Below are positions 16,653-24,598 of a stretch of 64,000 bases of DNA, piece by piece. This DNA is from Mayfieldus sp963781495. Its GTDB lineage: Bacteria; Actinomycetota; Thermoleophilia; Solirubrobacterales; 70-9. Below the pieces are notes generated by a model that was given only the letters and a program-made list of their open reading frames with translations, was not told the DNA's origin and made no database searches. The translations under genes were made by a program, and so were the position numbers. Where the stretch lies: the NCBI GenBank assembly GCA_963781495.1, contig CAWAFX010000003.1, positions 225,571 to 289,570 of the forward strand, written 5' to 3'. Numbering within the stretch: position 1 is the first letter of the stretch; every line of letters starts with the position of its first letter.

Positions 16653-17116
16653 CCCTTCTCCGGCTCCTCCATGAAGATCAGTGCCAGCCCGGCCACCCCG
16701 AGGACGACCGCGACGTCGGCGATGTTGAAGGACGGCCACAGCGGCAGGTCGATGAAATCGGTCACAGAGTCGATCCGCACCCGGTCGGCGAGGTTGCCGA
16801 GCGCTCCGCCGGCCAGCAACCCGATCGGGATCCAGAGGCCGGGACGGGCGGCATTGCGGGCGAACAGGACCCCGATCAGCAGCAGGGCGGCGAGGGTCAG
16901 CACGATCAGCCCTGTGCCCCCGCCTCCGGCGAGGCCGAAGGCGATGCCCGTGTTGTGGACGTCGGTCAGATGCAGGCCGGGAAGGACGGAGACCCGCTGG
17001 GCCGGGACCAGCGAGGCCTCGATCGCCGCCTTTGCCCCCTGGTCGGCGGCGACGACCAGTCCGCACAGCGCCAGAGCCAGGCGCCAGGCGCGCTCGGCTC
17101 CTGGGCCCCGGCTCAC
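16649..17116 (-). CDS. lspA: Lipoprotein signal peptidase (signal peptidase II)
   Basis: A 155-residue four-helix membrane aspartyl protease that removes lipoprotein signal peptides after lipidation. Conserved blocks are VHNTGIAFGLAGG, GGALGNLADRV, VTDFIDL and SFNIADVAVVLG, which carry the two catalytic Asp residues (in VTDFID and FNIAD). The start is GTG at 17116, with a 4-base GTGA overlap with the yggT stop. Its clients in this window would include the lipoprotein at 56179-56646 and the sugar-binding protein at 40076-41188. Confidence 0.94.
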   Translation of the reverse strand: MSRGPGAERAWRLALALCGLVVAADQGAKAAIEASLVPAQRVSVLPGLHLTDVHNTGIAFGLAGGGGTGLIVLTLAALLLIGVLFARNAARPGLWIPIGLLAGGALGNLADRVRIDSVTDFIDLPLWPSFNIADVAVVLGVAGLALIFMEEPEKG

Positions 17117-17418
17117 GGATTGATCAGCACGTTGACGATCAGCTGCTCGGCGATGATCAGCACGAAGATCGCGACGATCGGGCTGATGTCGAGCGCGAAG
17201 CCGCCACCGCCGATGGTCGGTATGAAGCGGCGAAACAGGTTCAGATAGGGGTCGGTGGTCTCGGTGATGAAGTCGAGGACCGGACGCAGGGTGGCGCTGG
17301 CCGGGATCCTCGGTATCCACGACATCAGGATGCGGGCGAAGATCAGGATCAGATAGACGAGGAAGACGGCCTCGACGTAGGCGCCGATGTCGCTGCGGCT
17401 TATCGCCTCGACCAGCAT
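17113..17418 (-). CDS. YggT family membrane protein
   Basis: A 101-residue protein with two YggT-type hydrophobic regions (AVFLVYLILIFARILMSW near residues 17-34 and ISPIVAIFVLIIAEQLIVNV near the end) around the hallmark DPYLNLFRRFIP. In Gram-positives the equivalent gene (ylmG) lies between sepF and divIVA and is linked to division and envelope function, but its biochemical role is not settled. It shares one base with proC and four with lspA. Confidence 0.9.
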   Translation of the reverse strand: MLVEAISRSDIGAYVEAVFLVYLILIFARILMSWIPRIPASATLRPVLDFITETTDPYLNLFRRFIPTIGGGGFALDISPIVAIFVLIIAEQLIVNVLINP

Positions 17419-18179
17419 CAGGTCGTCCTCCCGAGCGCCGCCCGTGCAGCCTCGGAAAACGCTTCGGCCGCGCCGCGCCGCGCCAGCTCCTCAAGGCCTG
17501 CCTCGGTCATCCCGCCAGGAGACGCGACGCCTTCCCGGACCTGGTCGGGTGTTCGGCTGTGGAGGAGCTTCCCCGTACCGGCTGCGGCGTCGGCGCTCAG
17601 CGAAAGCGCCAGCTTCAGATCGAGGCCGCCGACAGCGCTCCCTTCTGCGACCGCCTGCACCGCGACCGCAAAGAACGCCGGCGAGCTGGACGAGGCGACT
17701 GTGGCCTGCTCGATCAAGGCATCGTCCATTTCGACCAGCCGGCCCAGTGGCTCCAGCAGCTTCCGCACCCTGGCGACCTCTTCGCCCGGCGCGTCTCCGC
17801 CAGCAAGGCACAGAACCCCGTGGCGCACCTCGACCGGAAGGTTCGGAATCATCCGTACCACGGTCGACCCCGGAAACGCGGCGACGACTGCCTCCAGCGG
17901 CTTCGCCGCGAGCATCGAGACGACGAGATCAGCTCCCTGCGCCTCTGGAGCAATCTCCTCCAGCTGCCTTGGCTTGAAGGCCAGCATCAGCAGGTCCGAG
18001 CGCTGGGCGAGCTCGGTGTTCGACGCCAGAGCTTCTCCCCCGACCTCTGCGGCCAGGGCGGCCGCCCTGCCCGAGCCGGAGTCTGTGAACAGCATTTGGT
18101 CGGGGCCACCGTCGCCGGAGGCCCAGCCGCGGGCCATCGCCGCAGCCATGTTGCCCGAGCCTGCGAAGCCGACGATCAT
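17418..18179 (-). CDS. proC: Pyrroline-5-carboxylate reductase family protein
   Basis: A 253-residue NAD(P)H-dependent oxidoreductase. The Rossmann start VGFAGSGNMAAAMARGW is canonical for ProC. The C-terminal dimerisation/catalytic region includes EQATVASSSSPAFFAVAVQA and VREGVASPGGMTEAGLEEL, matching the ProC pattern (ASPGGTT...). It catalyses the last step of proline synthesis. Its position between sepF and yggT is the widespread actinobacterial/firmicute arrangement. It is slightly short at the C-terminus compared with about 270 residues. Confidence 0.9.
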   Translation of the reverse strand: MIVGFAGSGNMAAAMARGWASGDGGPDQMLFTDSGSGRAAALAAEVGGEALASNTELAQRSDLLMLAFKPRQLEEIAPEAQGADLVVSMLAAKPLEAVVAAFPGSTVVRMIPNLPVEVRHGVLCLAGGDAPGEEVARVRKLLEPLGRLVEMDDALIEQATVASSSSPAFFAVAVQAVAEGSAVGGLDLKLALSLSADAAAGTGKLLHSRTPDQVREGVASPGGMTEAGLEELARRGAAEAFSEAARAALGRTT

Positions 18180-18211
18180 CGGCCGCAGGGTATCCGTACC
18201 GCCGGGGATGG

Positions 18212-18748
18212 CTAGGACTGGTTGAAGAAGCCCTTGTCGATCAGCCGCGCCTTCTCCTCGGCGGAGACCTCGACGTTGCGCGGGGTGAGCAGGAAAACCT
18301 TCTCGGCGATCCGCTGCATGCCGCCGTCGAGCGCGTAGGTGAGGCCGGAGGCGAAGTCGATCAGGCGCTTGGAGAGCTCGTGATCGGTGGTCTGCAGGTT
18401 GAGGATCACCGGCACCGTGCGTTTGAACTGGTCGGCTACCTGCTGGGCGTCGTTGAAGTTGCGCGGGATCACGAGGTGGACCTGGACGTCGGATCCGCCG
18501 TTGCCCACCGGGCGCAGGACGCTGGTACGACTGCCGCCCATCGGCTCGTCCTCGGCGAAGATGTCGTCGATCTCGTCACGGCGCCGGCGCGAGGTCGGCA
18601 GGCGCCGCACCGGTGCCGGCTCGCGGCCTCCGGTGTCGAAGACCTCCTCGGAGCTGGTCTCGGGCTCGAAGCCCTCCTCGTAATAGTCGTGGTCTTCGGC
18701 GAGGCCGAAATAGACCAGCGCGCGATGCCATGTGTCTCTAAGAGCCAT
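18212..18748 (-). CDS. sepF: Cell division protein SepF
   Basis: A 178-residue cytoplasmic division protein that anchors and bundles FtsZ. The N-terminal membrane-targeting helix is ALRDTWHRALVYFGL. An acidic linker follows (residues about 20-70), then the SepF core VHLVIPRNFNDAQQVADQFK, PVILNLQTTDHELSKRLIDF and FASGLTYALDGGMQRI, ending KVFLLTPRNVEVS. In actinobacteria, which lack FtsA, SepF is the main FtsZ membrane tether. It lies between yggS and proC, as in the ylm cluster. Confidence 0.95.
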   Translation of the reverse strand: MALRDTWHRALVYFGLAEDHDYYEEGFEPETSSEEVFDTGGREPAPVRRLPTSRRRRDEIDDIFAEDEPMGGSRTSVLRPVGNGGSDVQVHLVIPRNFNDAQQVADQFKRTVPVILNLQTTDHELSKRLIDFASGLTYALDGGMQRIAEKVFLLTPRNVEVSAEEKARLIDKGFFNQS

Positions 18749-18835
18749 GTCTTGGCGTTTTCGGCTTCCGGTTGCCTATTCCTGCGTTCATTATGAACCG
18801 CGCGGGCGCCGGGTGCTGCATAGGGCCAGGCACGG

Positions 18836-19468
18836 CTAGACGTAGAGGGCAGTGCCCAGGCGGATGATCGTCGCGCCCTCCTGCGCCGCCACCTCCCAAT
18901 CCTGGCTGGTACCCATCGAAAGGCGCGCCAGGCCATGCTCGGCGGCGAGTTCGGCCAGGCGTGCGAAGTGCGGGCGCGAGGCTTCCGGGTCCTGGCTGAA
19001 GGGCGGCATCGTCATCAGGCCGCCGACCCGCACCGGACAGCGCTCGATGAAGTCTCCCAGCGCCTCGGGAAGAACCCCTCCCTTGCCCTCCTCGCCGGCG
19101 ACGTTCACCTCGACAAGGACTTCGGTCGCGGGATCGGCGTGGCGGCGCAGCTGCTCGAGGACCGAATCGGTGGCGACCGAGTGGATCAGGCGGCAGATCG
19201 GCAGCAGCTTGGAGACCTTGCGGCTCTGCAGGTTGCCGATGAAATCCCACTGGAAGGCGTCGGCCCAGCGCTCCCGCTTTGCCTCCAAGTCCTGGAGCCG
19301 GTTCTCCCCCACCAGCTCGACGCCGGCCTCGGCCAGGGCGGCCATCTCCTCGACCGGCAGGTACTTGGTCGCCGCCAGCACCTCGATCCCCTCCCCCACC
19401 TGCTCGCGCACGCGCTCGAGGTTGGCGCGGACCTTCGCCGCCTCGATGCCGTGGATCTGCCCCGGCAT
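18836..19468 (-). CDS. YggS/YlmE family pyridoxal-phosphate binding protein
   Basis: A 210-residue alanine-racemase-fold protein that controls PLP homeostasis. The PLP lysine is in EVLAATKYLP; other markers are GENRLQDLEAKRE, WDFIGNLQSRKVSKLL, VNVAGEEGKGGV, GLMTMPPF and LSMGTSQDWEVAAQEGAT. The start is ATG 19468, sharing a base with the stop of the pgeF gene. A gap of 87 bases before sepF could hold a secondary promoter; none is obvious. Confidence 0.93.
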   Translation of the reverse strand: MPGQIHGIEAAKVRANLERVREQVGEGIEVLAATKYLPVEEMAALAEAGVELVGENRLQDLEAKRERWADAFQWDFIGNLQSRKVSKLLPICRLIHSVATDSVLEQLRRHADPATEVLVEVNVAGEEGKGGVLPEALGDFIERCPVRVGGLMTMPPFSQDPEASRPHFARLAELAAEHGLARLSMGTSQDWEVAAQEGATIIRLGTALYV

Positions 19469-20215
19469 CAGGCGCCCTCCCTGATCCAGGTCAGGCCGGC
19501 CTGACGTCCGCTGCGGGCGCCGTCGCGGCGGTGCGAGTAGAAGAGCTCGGCCTCACAGCGGGTGCACAGCTCCGAGCTTTCGATCCGCTCGACCCCCGCC
19601 GCCCGCAGCAGCCGGCGGGCCACCTCGCCCAGATCGAGCATCCGCCTCGCGGCGATCCCGTCGCCGAGCTGCGCGAAGCGCTCCAGCACCTCGGGACCGA
19701 CCTCGTAGCAGCAGGGCCCGATCCCCGGTCCGATCGCGGCCGCCTCGGCGGCGACGGCCTTGACCCCTGCGGGCGACGATGCCCGCGGCCAGCCCGCGCC
19801 AGCCGCAGTGCAGCATCGCCACCCCGCCGGAACCGGCCAGCGCCACCGGCAGGCAGTCGGCGACCAGGACCAGCGGCACCAGGCCGCGCTGCGCGGTGTG
19901 GTGTCCGTCGGCGTCGGTGAGCGGCGTGCCCGGCTCTGCGTAGGGACTCGGCTGCAGGGCCGCCGTGTGGCCGAGCAGCCCGGCCCCGTGCACTTGCATC
20001 CCCATCAGCACCCGCTCGGGCTGCAGCCCGAGCGCGGCGGCGAGGCGGCGCCTGTTCTCGAGCACGGAGTCGTTGCGGTCGTCGGTGAGGATCCCCAGGT
20101 TGAGCGCCTCGAAGGGCGCCTCGCTGACCCCTCCGAGGCGGGTCGAGAAGGCGGCTTCGGCCCCCGGCAGCTCGGCCGCAAGCCAGCGCACTCCGTCGCG
20201 CTGCTTCCACTCCAC
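19468..20215 (-). pseudogene. pgeF: PgeF/YlmD family protein gene, frameshifted
   Basis: The frame starting at GTG 20215 (GGAGG site upstream) encodes the family's first 150 residues: FSTRLGGVSEAPFEALNLG, MGMQVHGAG, LVLVADCLPVALAG and the His motif LHCGWRGLAAGIVA. At about 19767-19773 the frame breaks. The rest (CCYEVGPEVLERF, then the C-terminal CTRCEAELFYSHRRDGARSG) continues one base out of register to the stop at 19468. Removing one base restores a normal protein of 248 residues. The catalytic/zinc residues His, Cys and His are all present. PgeF removes mis-incorporated residues from peptidoglycan precursors, and related enzymes act on nucleosides. Because the rest is intact and the cluster is conserved, a sequencing error is as likely as a true mutation. 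Confidence 0.85.
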
Positions 20216-20219
20216 GCCG

Positions 20220-21341
20220 CTAGGCCTCCGCCTCGGCGGCGGCCAGCGCCGCCTCGAGCTCCTGCTCGCGGCCCTCGATCTCGCCATCGAGCTTTCGCCG
20301 CAGGGCTTCGCGCAGGCCGCGGCCCACCGCGGGGCCCTCGGGAACTCCGGCGGCGATCAGGTCGGCACCGTCGATCTCGAGGCTGACGCCGCGCCAGTCG
20401 CGAACGTAGCGATCCAGCCATTCGGCCCCCATCGCACGCGCCAGCAGCAGCTCCTCGGGGCGCGCGCCGCGGGCCAGCTCGACCGCGTCGGAGGGTCGCT
20501 GCGGATGCGCCGCGGCCAGCTCCGCCTCGCGCCCGGCGGGCCCCAGCGCCGCGACGAGCATCGCCCGCGGGCGGGCCGTGACCTCGCTCCAAGGTGGCCG
20601 GGCCAGAAGCTCCTCGACCGCGGTCAGAAGCTCGTCCGCGCCGGCGCGCAGCCGCACCAGCCCCCACTCCGCCGCCAGCCGCAGCCCGCGTCTGGCCTCG
20701 GGCTCGGCGGCGAGGCGCAGCAGCTCGGCGGCCCGGCGGTCGGCCGAGACGGTCGCGAGGTCGGCGTCGCGCAGAAGCTCGGCCGTCTCGGGCTCCAGCC
20801 CGAAGCCGAAGCGGGCGGCGTAGCGCGCCGCCCGCAGGGCGCGCGTCGGGTCATCGGCGAAGGAGCGATCGTGCAGCACCCGCAGCAGGCCGGCCTCGAG
20901 GTCAGCGCGGCCCGCGTGGGGGTCGACCAGCTGCGGCTCTCCCTGCAGCGGGATCGCCATCGCGTTGATCGTGAAGTCGCGGCGCGCCAGGTCCTCCTGC
21001 AGCCCGGCGGGCTTTACCTCCGGCAGGGCCCCGGGCTGCGGATAGATCTCGGCTCGGGCGCTTGCCAGGTCGACCTCGAGCCCGCCGAGCTGCGCCTTGG
21101 CGGTCGAGAAGCGCTCGTGCTCGGTCACCTCGCCGCCGAGGCGGCGGGCCAGCTCGGCGGCGTCGCCTTCGACGACGACGTCGACGTCGGTGCGCGGGCG
21201 GCCGAGCAGCAGATCGCGGACCGCGCCGCCGACCAGGTGGATCGGCTCCCCCGCCGCAGCCTCGCGCAGGCGCTCGAGCCCCGGCAGGGCGCCTGCGAGC
21301 GCGGCGCCAAGGTCGCCTTCATGTTCGCTTGAGGTGGGCAT
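20220..21341 (-). CDS. CCA tRNA nucleotidyltransferase / poly(A) polymerase family
   Basis: A 373-residue class II nucleotidyltransferase. The head domain reads HLVGGAVRDLLLGR, then TDVDVVVEG with the metal-binding DVD, followed by QEDLARRDFTINAMAI and DDPTRALRAARYAARFGF. Enzymes with this head add CCA to tRNA 3' ends or only parts of it; the tail domain decides, so the exact activity is not certain. ATG 21341 is preferred over the in-frame TTG at 21350. It heads the pgeF-yggS-sepF-proC-yggT-lspA-rluD unit, with a 4-base gap to pgeF. Confidence 0.88.
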   Translation of the reverse strand: MPTSSEHEGDLGAALAGALPGLERLREAAAGEPIHLVGGAVRDLLLGRPRTDVDVVVEGDAAELARRLGGEVTEHERFSTAKAQLGGLEVDLASARAEIYPQPGALPEVKPAGLQEDLARRDFTINAMAIPLQGEPQLVDPHAGRADLEAGLLRVLHDRSFADDPTRALRAARYAARFGFGLEPETAELLRDADLATVSADRRAAELLRLAAEPEARRGLRLAAEWGLVRLRAGADELLTAVEELLARPPWSEVTARPRAMLVAALGPAGREAELAAAHPQRPSDAVELARGARPEELLLARAMGAEWLDRYVRDWRGVSLEIDGADLIAAGVPEGPAVGRGLREALRRKLDGEIEGREQELEAALAAAEAEA

Positions 21342-21374
21342 TGGGTCCAATCCGTACCATGGTCGGCTCGCCGG

Positions 21375-22832
21375 ATGCCGGAGAAGCCCCCCTCATCGCC
21401 GTGGCGGCAGTTCCGCGACCGCCTGCGGATCCTGGCAAGCGGGCGCAGGCGGCTGGTCGCTTTCGCGAAGCAGAACCCCCTCCCGGTCGCGATTGGCTCG
21501 GTCGCGATCGTGCTGCTGATCGCCGCCGGCGCCTACGCCGCCTACAGGGCACTGCGCCGGCCCCCCGACGTGCACAACGCCAATGCCGCCTTTAAGCCGA
21601 AGGAGAGCAAGCCGGAGGTAAAGACCGTCAACTGGCCGCTCTATGCCTACAACGGGCGCCGTACCCGCTACCTGGCGGCCAAGGGGATCAAGCCCCCCTT
21701 CAAGCAACTGTGGAAATACGGCGCCCGCCCGCTGCTCGAGTTCCCGCCGATCTACGTCGACGGAAAGCTGTACGGGCTGGACAACAGCGGCCACGCGTTC
21801 GCGCTGGACGCCGACACCGGCAAGGTGTTGTGGAAGCGGCGGGTCGCGACGCTCAACGCCTCCTCGCCCACCTATTCCCATCACCGGCTCTACGTCGTCA
21901 ACCTGATCCCCGGCCACATCGAGTCGCTGGATCCGAAGAACGGCCACACGGTGTGGAAGAAGGACCTTCCCTCCCGCGCGGAGTCGGCGCCGATCGTGAT
22001 CGGCAGGCGGGTCTACTTCGGCGACGAGGGCGGCACGCTGTATGCCGTCGATCGCCGCAACGGACACACGATTTGGACGGCGCAGCTCTGCGGCTCGATC
22101 AAGGCGGCGCCGGCCTACGAGCACGGGGTCCTCTACGTCGGCGACTACGGCGGCTGTATGAACGCCGTCAACGCACACAGCGGCAAGATCAAATGGCAGA
22201 CCAGCTCCCAGGGCCTGGGCTTCGGCGTCTCGGGCCAGTTCTACTCGACCCCGGCGCTGGCCTTCGGCCGCGTCTACAGCGGCAGCCTCGACCACCGCGT
22301 CTACAGCTTCGAGCAGAGCGACGGCTCGCTCGCCTGGAGCCACTCGACCGGCAACTACGTCTACTCGGGACCGACCGTCGCCGACACCCCGAATACGCCT
22401 CCGACCGTCTACATCGGTTCCTACGACGGCAACCTCTACGCGCTCGACGCCAAGACCGGCGCTACGCGCTGGAGCCGCTCGGCCGGCGGGCCTGTGATCG
22501 TCTCGCCCAGCGCCGTCGGCAACATCGTGTACGTCCCGACCTACTCCCCCAAGGGCACGACCGGCTTCGCGATGCGATCCGGCCGCCAGGTCTTCCATTT
22601 CGCGACCGGCGGTGCCAACTCGCCGGTGATCTCCGATGGCCACCGCCTCTATCTGACCGGCTATTCGAGTATTACCGCCCTGCAGCCGCTGACCAAGAAG
22701 CAGATCGCGGGACGAGCGAAGAACCGGCGCCAGAAGGCGGCGCGCAAAAAGCAGCACCAGAGGGCCCGAGCGCAGGCCGGCAAGCAAAACGGCAAGCAGA
22801 AGAGCAAGCAAAATGGAGGGAAGAGTCCCTGA
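21375..22832 (+). CDS. Membrane-anchored PQQ-like beta-propeller protein
   Basis: A 485-residue protein. A basic cytoplasmic start is followed by one membrane helix (PVAIGSVAIVLLIAAGAYAA, about residues 36-55). The exported part is a beta-propeller of PQQ/quinoprotein-type repeats, each of the form 'G.lYalD..tG...W' (for example ALDADTGKVLWKRRVATL, YAVDRRNGHTIWTA, YALDAKTGATRWSRS). The last 60 residues are very rich in Lys, Gln and Arg. Such propellers serve as dehydrogenase domains or as BamB-like scaffolds; there is no sign of a PQQ active site. It overlaps the deacetylase gene by 20 bases, so both probably act on the cell surface. Confidence 0.85.
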   Translation: MPEKPPSSPWRQFRDRLRILASGRRRLVAFAKQNPLPVAIGSVAIVLLIAAGAYAAYRALRRPPDVHNANAAFKPKESKPEVKTVNWPLYAYNGRRTRYLAAKGIKPPFKQLWKYGARPLLEFPPIYVDGKLYGLDNSGHAFALDADTGKVLWKRRVATLNASSPTYSHHRLYVVNLIPGHIESLDPKNGHTVWKKDLPSRAESAPIVIGRRVYFGDEGGTLYAVDRRNGHTIWTAQLCGSIKAAPAYEHGVLYVGDYGGCMNAVNAHSGKIKWQTSSQGLGFGVSGQFYSTPALAFGRVYSGSLDHRVYSFEQSDGSLAWSHSTGNYVYSGPTVADTPNTPPTVYIGSYDGNLYALDAKTGATRWSRSAGGPVIVSPSAVGNIVYVPTYSPKGTTGFAMRSGRQVFHFATGGANSPVISDGHRLYLTGYSSITALQPLTKKQIAGRAKNRRQKAARKKQHQRARAQAGKQNGKQKSKQNGGKSP

Positions 22833-23745
22833 CCGCATAGCGGCGCGCCGTGAGGAGGCGCAGCTGCGGCGCCGCACCCGGCGGCGGCAGCTCCTCGCCG
22901 GCACCGGACTCCTCGCCGCCGCGGCGCTGGCCGCAGTCGTGCTGCTGGGCGGCGGTGGCAAGCCCTCGCACCGGTCCGGGTCTGCCGGCAGGCGCGCGAC
23001 AAAGGGAAAGCGCCGGGGCGGCGGATCGAAGCCGGTCCGCAATGCGACGCCGCAGCCTGGCTGGCGCCCGCACACCGGGCCGGTGCCGATCCTCGAGTAC
23101 CACGTCCTCGGCGATGTGATCCCCGGCGCCCCCTATCCGGAGCTGTTCGTCTCGCGGCCGGAGTTCCGGCGCCAGATGGACTGGCTGGACTCAGACGGCT
23201 ACGAGGCGGTCACCCTCGACGAGGTCGAGAGGGCCTGGTATCACGGTGGCACCCTGCCGGCGAAGCCGGTCGTGCTCTCATTCGACGACGGCTACCGGCC
23301 CCAGTTCACCTTCGCACTGCCGCTGCTGCGGCGGCACGGCTGGCCCGGACTGCTGAACCTGAAGGCCAAGGGCTCCGACCTCTACACCAGCGACGTCAAG
23401 GCGATGATCGCCGCCGGCTGGGAGCTCGCCGCGCACACGATCCATCACCTCGACCTGACGACCCTCGACGCCCCGCAGTTGAAGCTCGAGATCGGCGGCT
23501 CGCGCTCGATCCTGCGCCGCGAGTATGGGGTCGCAGTCGACAACTTCTGCTATCCGGCGGGGAAGTTCGACTCCGCGGCGATCGCCGCGATCAAGGCCGC
23601 GGGCTTCGTCGGCGCGACGACAGAGATCCCGGGCTACGCCAGCCGCGCCAAGCCCTACGAGCTCGATCGCTACGAGATCCTCGGCTCGACCGGAGTCTCC
23701 GGCCTCGCCGAGGATCTGAGCTCGGGCGACTCAGCCACCCCCTAG
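22813..23745 (+). CDS. Polysaccharide deacetylase (NodB-like), membrane-anchored
   Basis: A 310-residue carbohydrate esterase family 4 protein. An Arg-rich start and one hydrophobic segment (LLAGTGLLAAAALAAVVLLG, residues about 27-46) anchor or export it. A Lys/Arg/Gly-rich linker leads to the NodB domain: VPILEYHVL, the metal motif VLSFDDGY (catalytic Asp pair), GWELAAHTIHHLDLT (His ligands) and NFCYPAGKFD. It should remove N-acetyl groups from a cell-wall polymer such as peptidoglycan. It is co-translated with the propeller protein, and its stop overlaps the convergent SRPBCC gene. Confidence 0.92.
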   Translation: MEGRVPDRIAARREEAQLRRRTRRRQLLAGTGLLAAAALAAVVLLGGGGKPSHRSGSAGRRATKGKRRGGGSKPVRNATPQPGWRPHTGPVPILEYHVLGDVIPGAPYPELFVSRPEFRRQMDWLDSDGYEAVTLDEVERAWYHGGTLPAKPVVLSFDDGYRPQFTFALPLLRRHGWPGLLNLKAKGSDLYTSDVKAMIAAGWELAAHTIHHLDLTTLDAPQLKLEIGGSRSILRREYGVAVDNFCYPAGKFDSAAIAAIKAAGFVGATTEIPGYASRAKPYELDRYEILGSTGVSGLAEDLSSGDSATP

Positions 23746-24236
23746 TTGGCGGCCTGCGAGTAGCGCAGCGATCCGGGGGTGGTCAGCTGCTCACCGGTCT
23801 CGAGCAGCGTCTTCAGGCCGGAGAGGATCATCGGCCAGCCGCCGAAGAGCTCGGAATGCGCGTCATCGGGCAGCTGGTCGTGGGTGACCGTGAGCTGGCA
23901 GGAGTCGTCGCCGACCGGCGCGATCTCCCAGGTGACCCTCGAGGTGCCGGCGCGGCGAACGTCATCGCTCCAGAGTGCGTTGAAGCTCTGCACGAGCCGC
24001 CGCGGCGGGTCGACCTCGATGTTCTCGCCCGCCGCGATGTCGATCACGCCCGGGACCGCCGAGGTGTACTCGGAGCCCTCGGTCCAGTCAGACGTGATCT
24101 GGACTCCGAAGCTGTACTTGGCCCTCATCTCGGGATCGGTGATCGCCTCCCAGAGGCGCTCCGGCGTCGTCTTGATGTAGATCTCGAACACCGTCATCGT
24201 GCCGGCGCCGTTCACGACCGCGTACTTGTCGTCCAT
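23742..24236 (-). CDS. SRPBCC / AHSA1-like START-fold protein
   Basis: A 164-residue hydrophobic-pocket protein of the Aha1-C/START type (EIYIKTTPERLWEAITDPEM, then YSFGVQITSDWTEGSEY and DPPRRLVQSFNALW, ending SGLKTLLETGEQL). Family members bind lipids or small hydrophobic ligands and are commonly paired with an ArsR-type repressor. It has its own strong GAGGAGGAAGACG ribosome-binding site before ATG 24236. It lies inside the 3' end of the ArsR frame and is co-transcribed with it from the promoter at 24563-24592. Confidence 0.9.
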   Translation of the reverse strand: MDDKYAVVNGAGTMTVFEIYIKTTPERLWEAITDPEMRAKYSFGVQITSDWTEGSEYTSAVPGVIDIAAGENIEVDPPRRLVQSFNALWSDDVRRAGTSRVTWEIAPVGDDSCQLTVTHDQLPDDAHSELFGGWPMILSGLKTLLETGEQLTTPGSLRYSQAAN

Positions 24237-24555
24237 CGTCTTCCTCCTCGAGTTCTTTCTTCATGCCGCTCATCGCCGCGGCGATTGGCTCTGCGTACTT
24301 GCTCACCCACCGGTCGTGGACGAGCCGGATCGGGACCGGGTTGAGGAAATGCAGCTTCTCGCGCCCGCGCCGCTTGTTGGTCACGAGTCGTGCCTCCTCC
24401 AGGACCCGCAGGTGCTTCATGACCCCGAAGCGCGACATCGGAAGCTGTTCCTCGAGGGCGCTCAGCGTCTGCCCGTCGCGCTCGAACAGCGCGTCCAGCA
24501 GACGACGCCGGCTAGGGTCGGCGAGGGCCTTGAACACCGCGTCCATCCGGTCCAT
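24088..24555 (-). CDS. ArsR-family winged-helix repressor, 3' end overlapping the SRPBCC gene
   Basis: A winged-helix protein: MDAVFKALADPSRRRLLDAL, then LSALEEQLPMSRFGVMKHL (recognition helix) and VLEEARLVTNKRRGREKLHF (wing). No metal-binding Cys cluster is seen, so it belongs to the non-metal ArsR type that pairs with SRPBCC genes. ATG 24555 fits a leaderless transcript, since it lies 8 bases after the -10 box; a GTG at 24585 would lie inside the promoter. The frame is not closed at the expected end (about residue 105). It runs 149 bases on inside the SRPBCC gene, giving an unrelated C-terminal tail of about 50 residues and a total of 155 residues. Confidence 0.85.
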   Translation of the reverse strand: MDRMDAVFKALADPSRRRLLDALFERDGQTLSALEEQLPMSRFGVMKHLRVLEEARLVTNKRRGREKLHFLNPVPIRLVHDRWVSKYAEPIAAAMSGMKKELEEEDDGRQVRGRERRRHDDGVRDLHQDDAGAPLGGDHRSRDEGQVQLRSPDHV

Positions 24556-24562
24556 GACCCGG

Positions 24563-24592
24563 ATAATACGTGACCAAATGGTCACATGTCAA
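24563..24592 (-). promoter_or_regulatory. Sigma70-type promoter for arsR-SRPBCC
   Basis: A perfect -35 hexamer TTGACA (24592-24587) and a -10 hexamer TATTAT (24568-24563) are 18 bases apart on the minus strand. The predicted start of transcription coincides with the ATG at 24555, which implies a leaderless mRNA. It lies directly behind the hisF stop codon. Confidence 0.8.
24570..24585. promoter_or_regulatory. Operator palindrome filling the promoter spacer
   Basis: A 16-base palindrome with 6-bp perfect arms (GTGACC / GGTCAC) around four A/T bases exactly occupies the gap between the -35 and -10 boxes of the arsR promoter. A dimeric winged-helix repressor bound here would block RNA polymerase, so autoregulation by the adjacent ArsR protein is the simple reading. 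Confidence 0.75.
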
Positions 24593-24598
24593 GAGATG

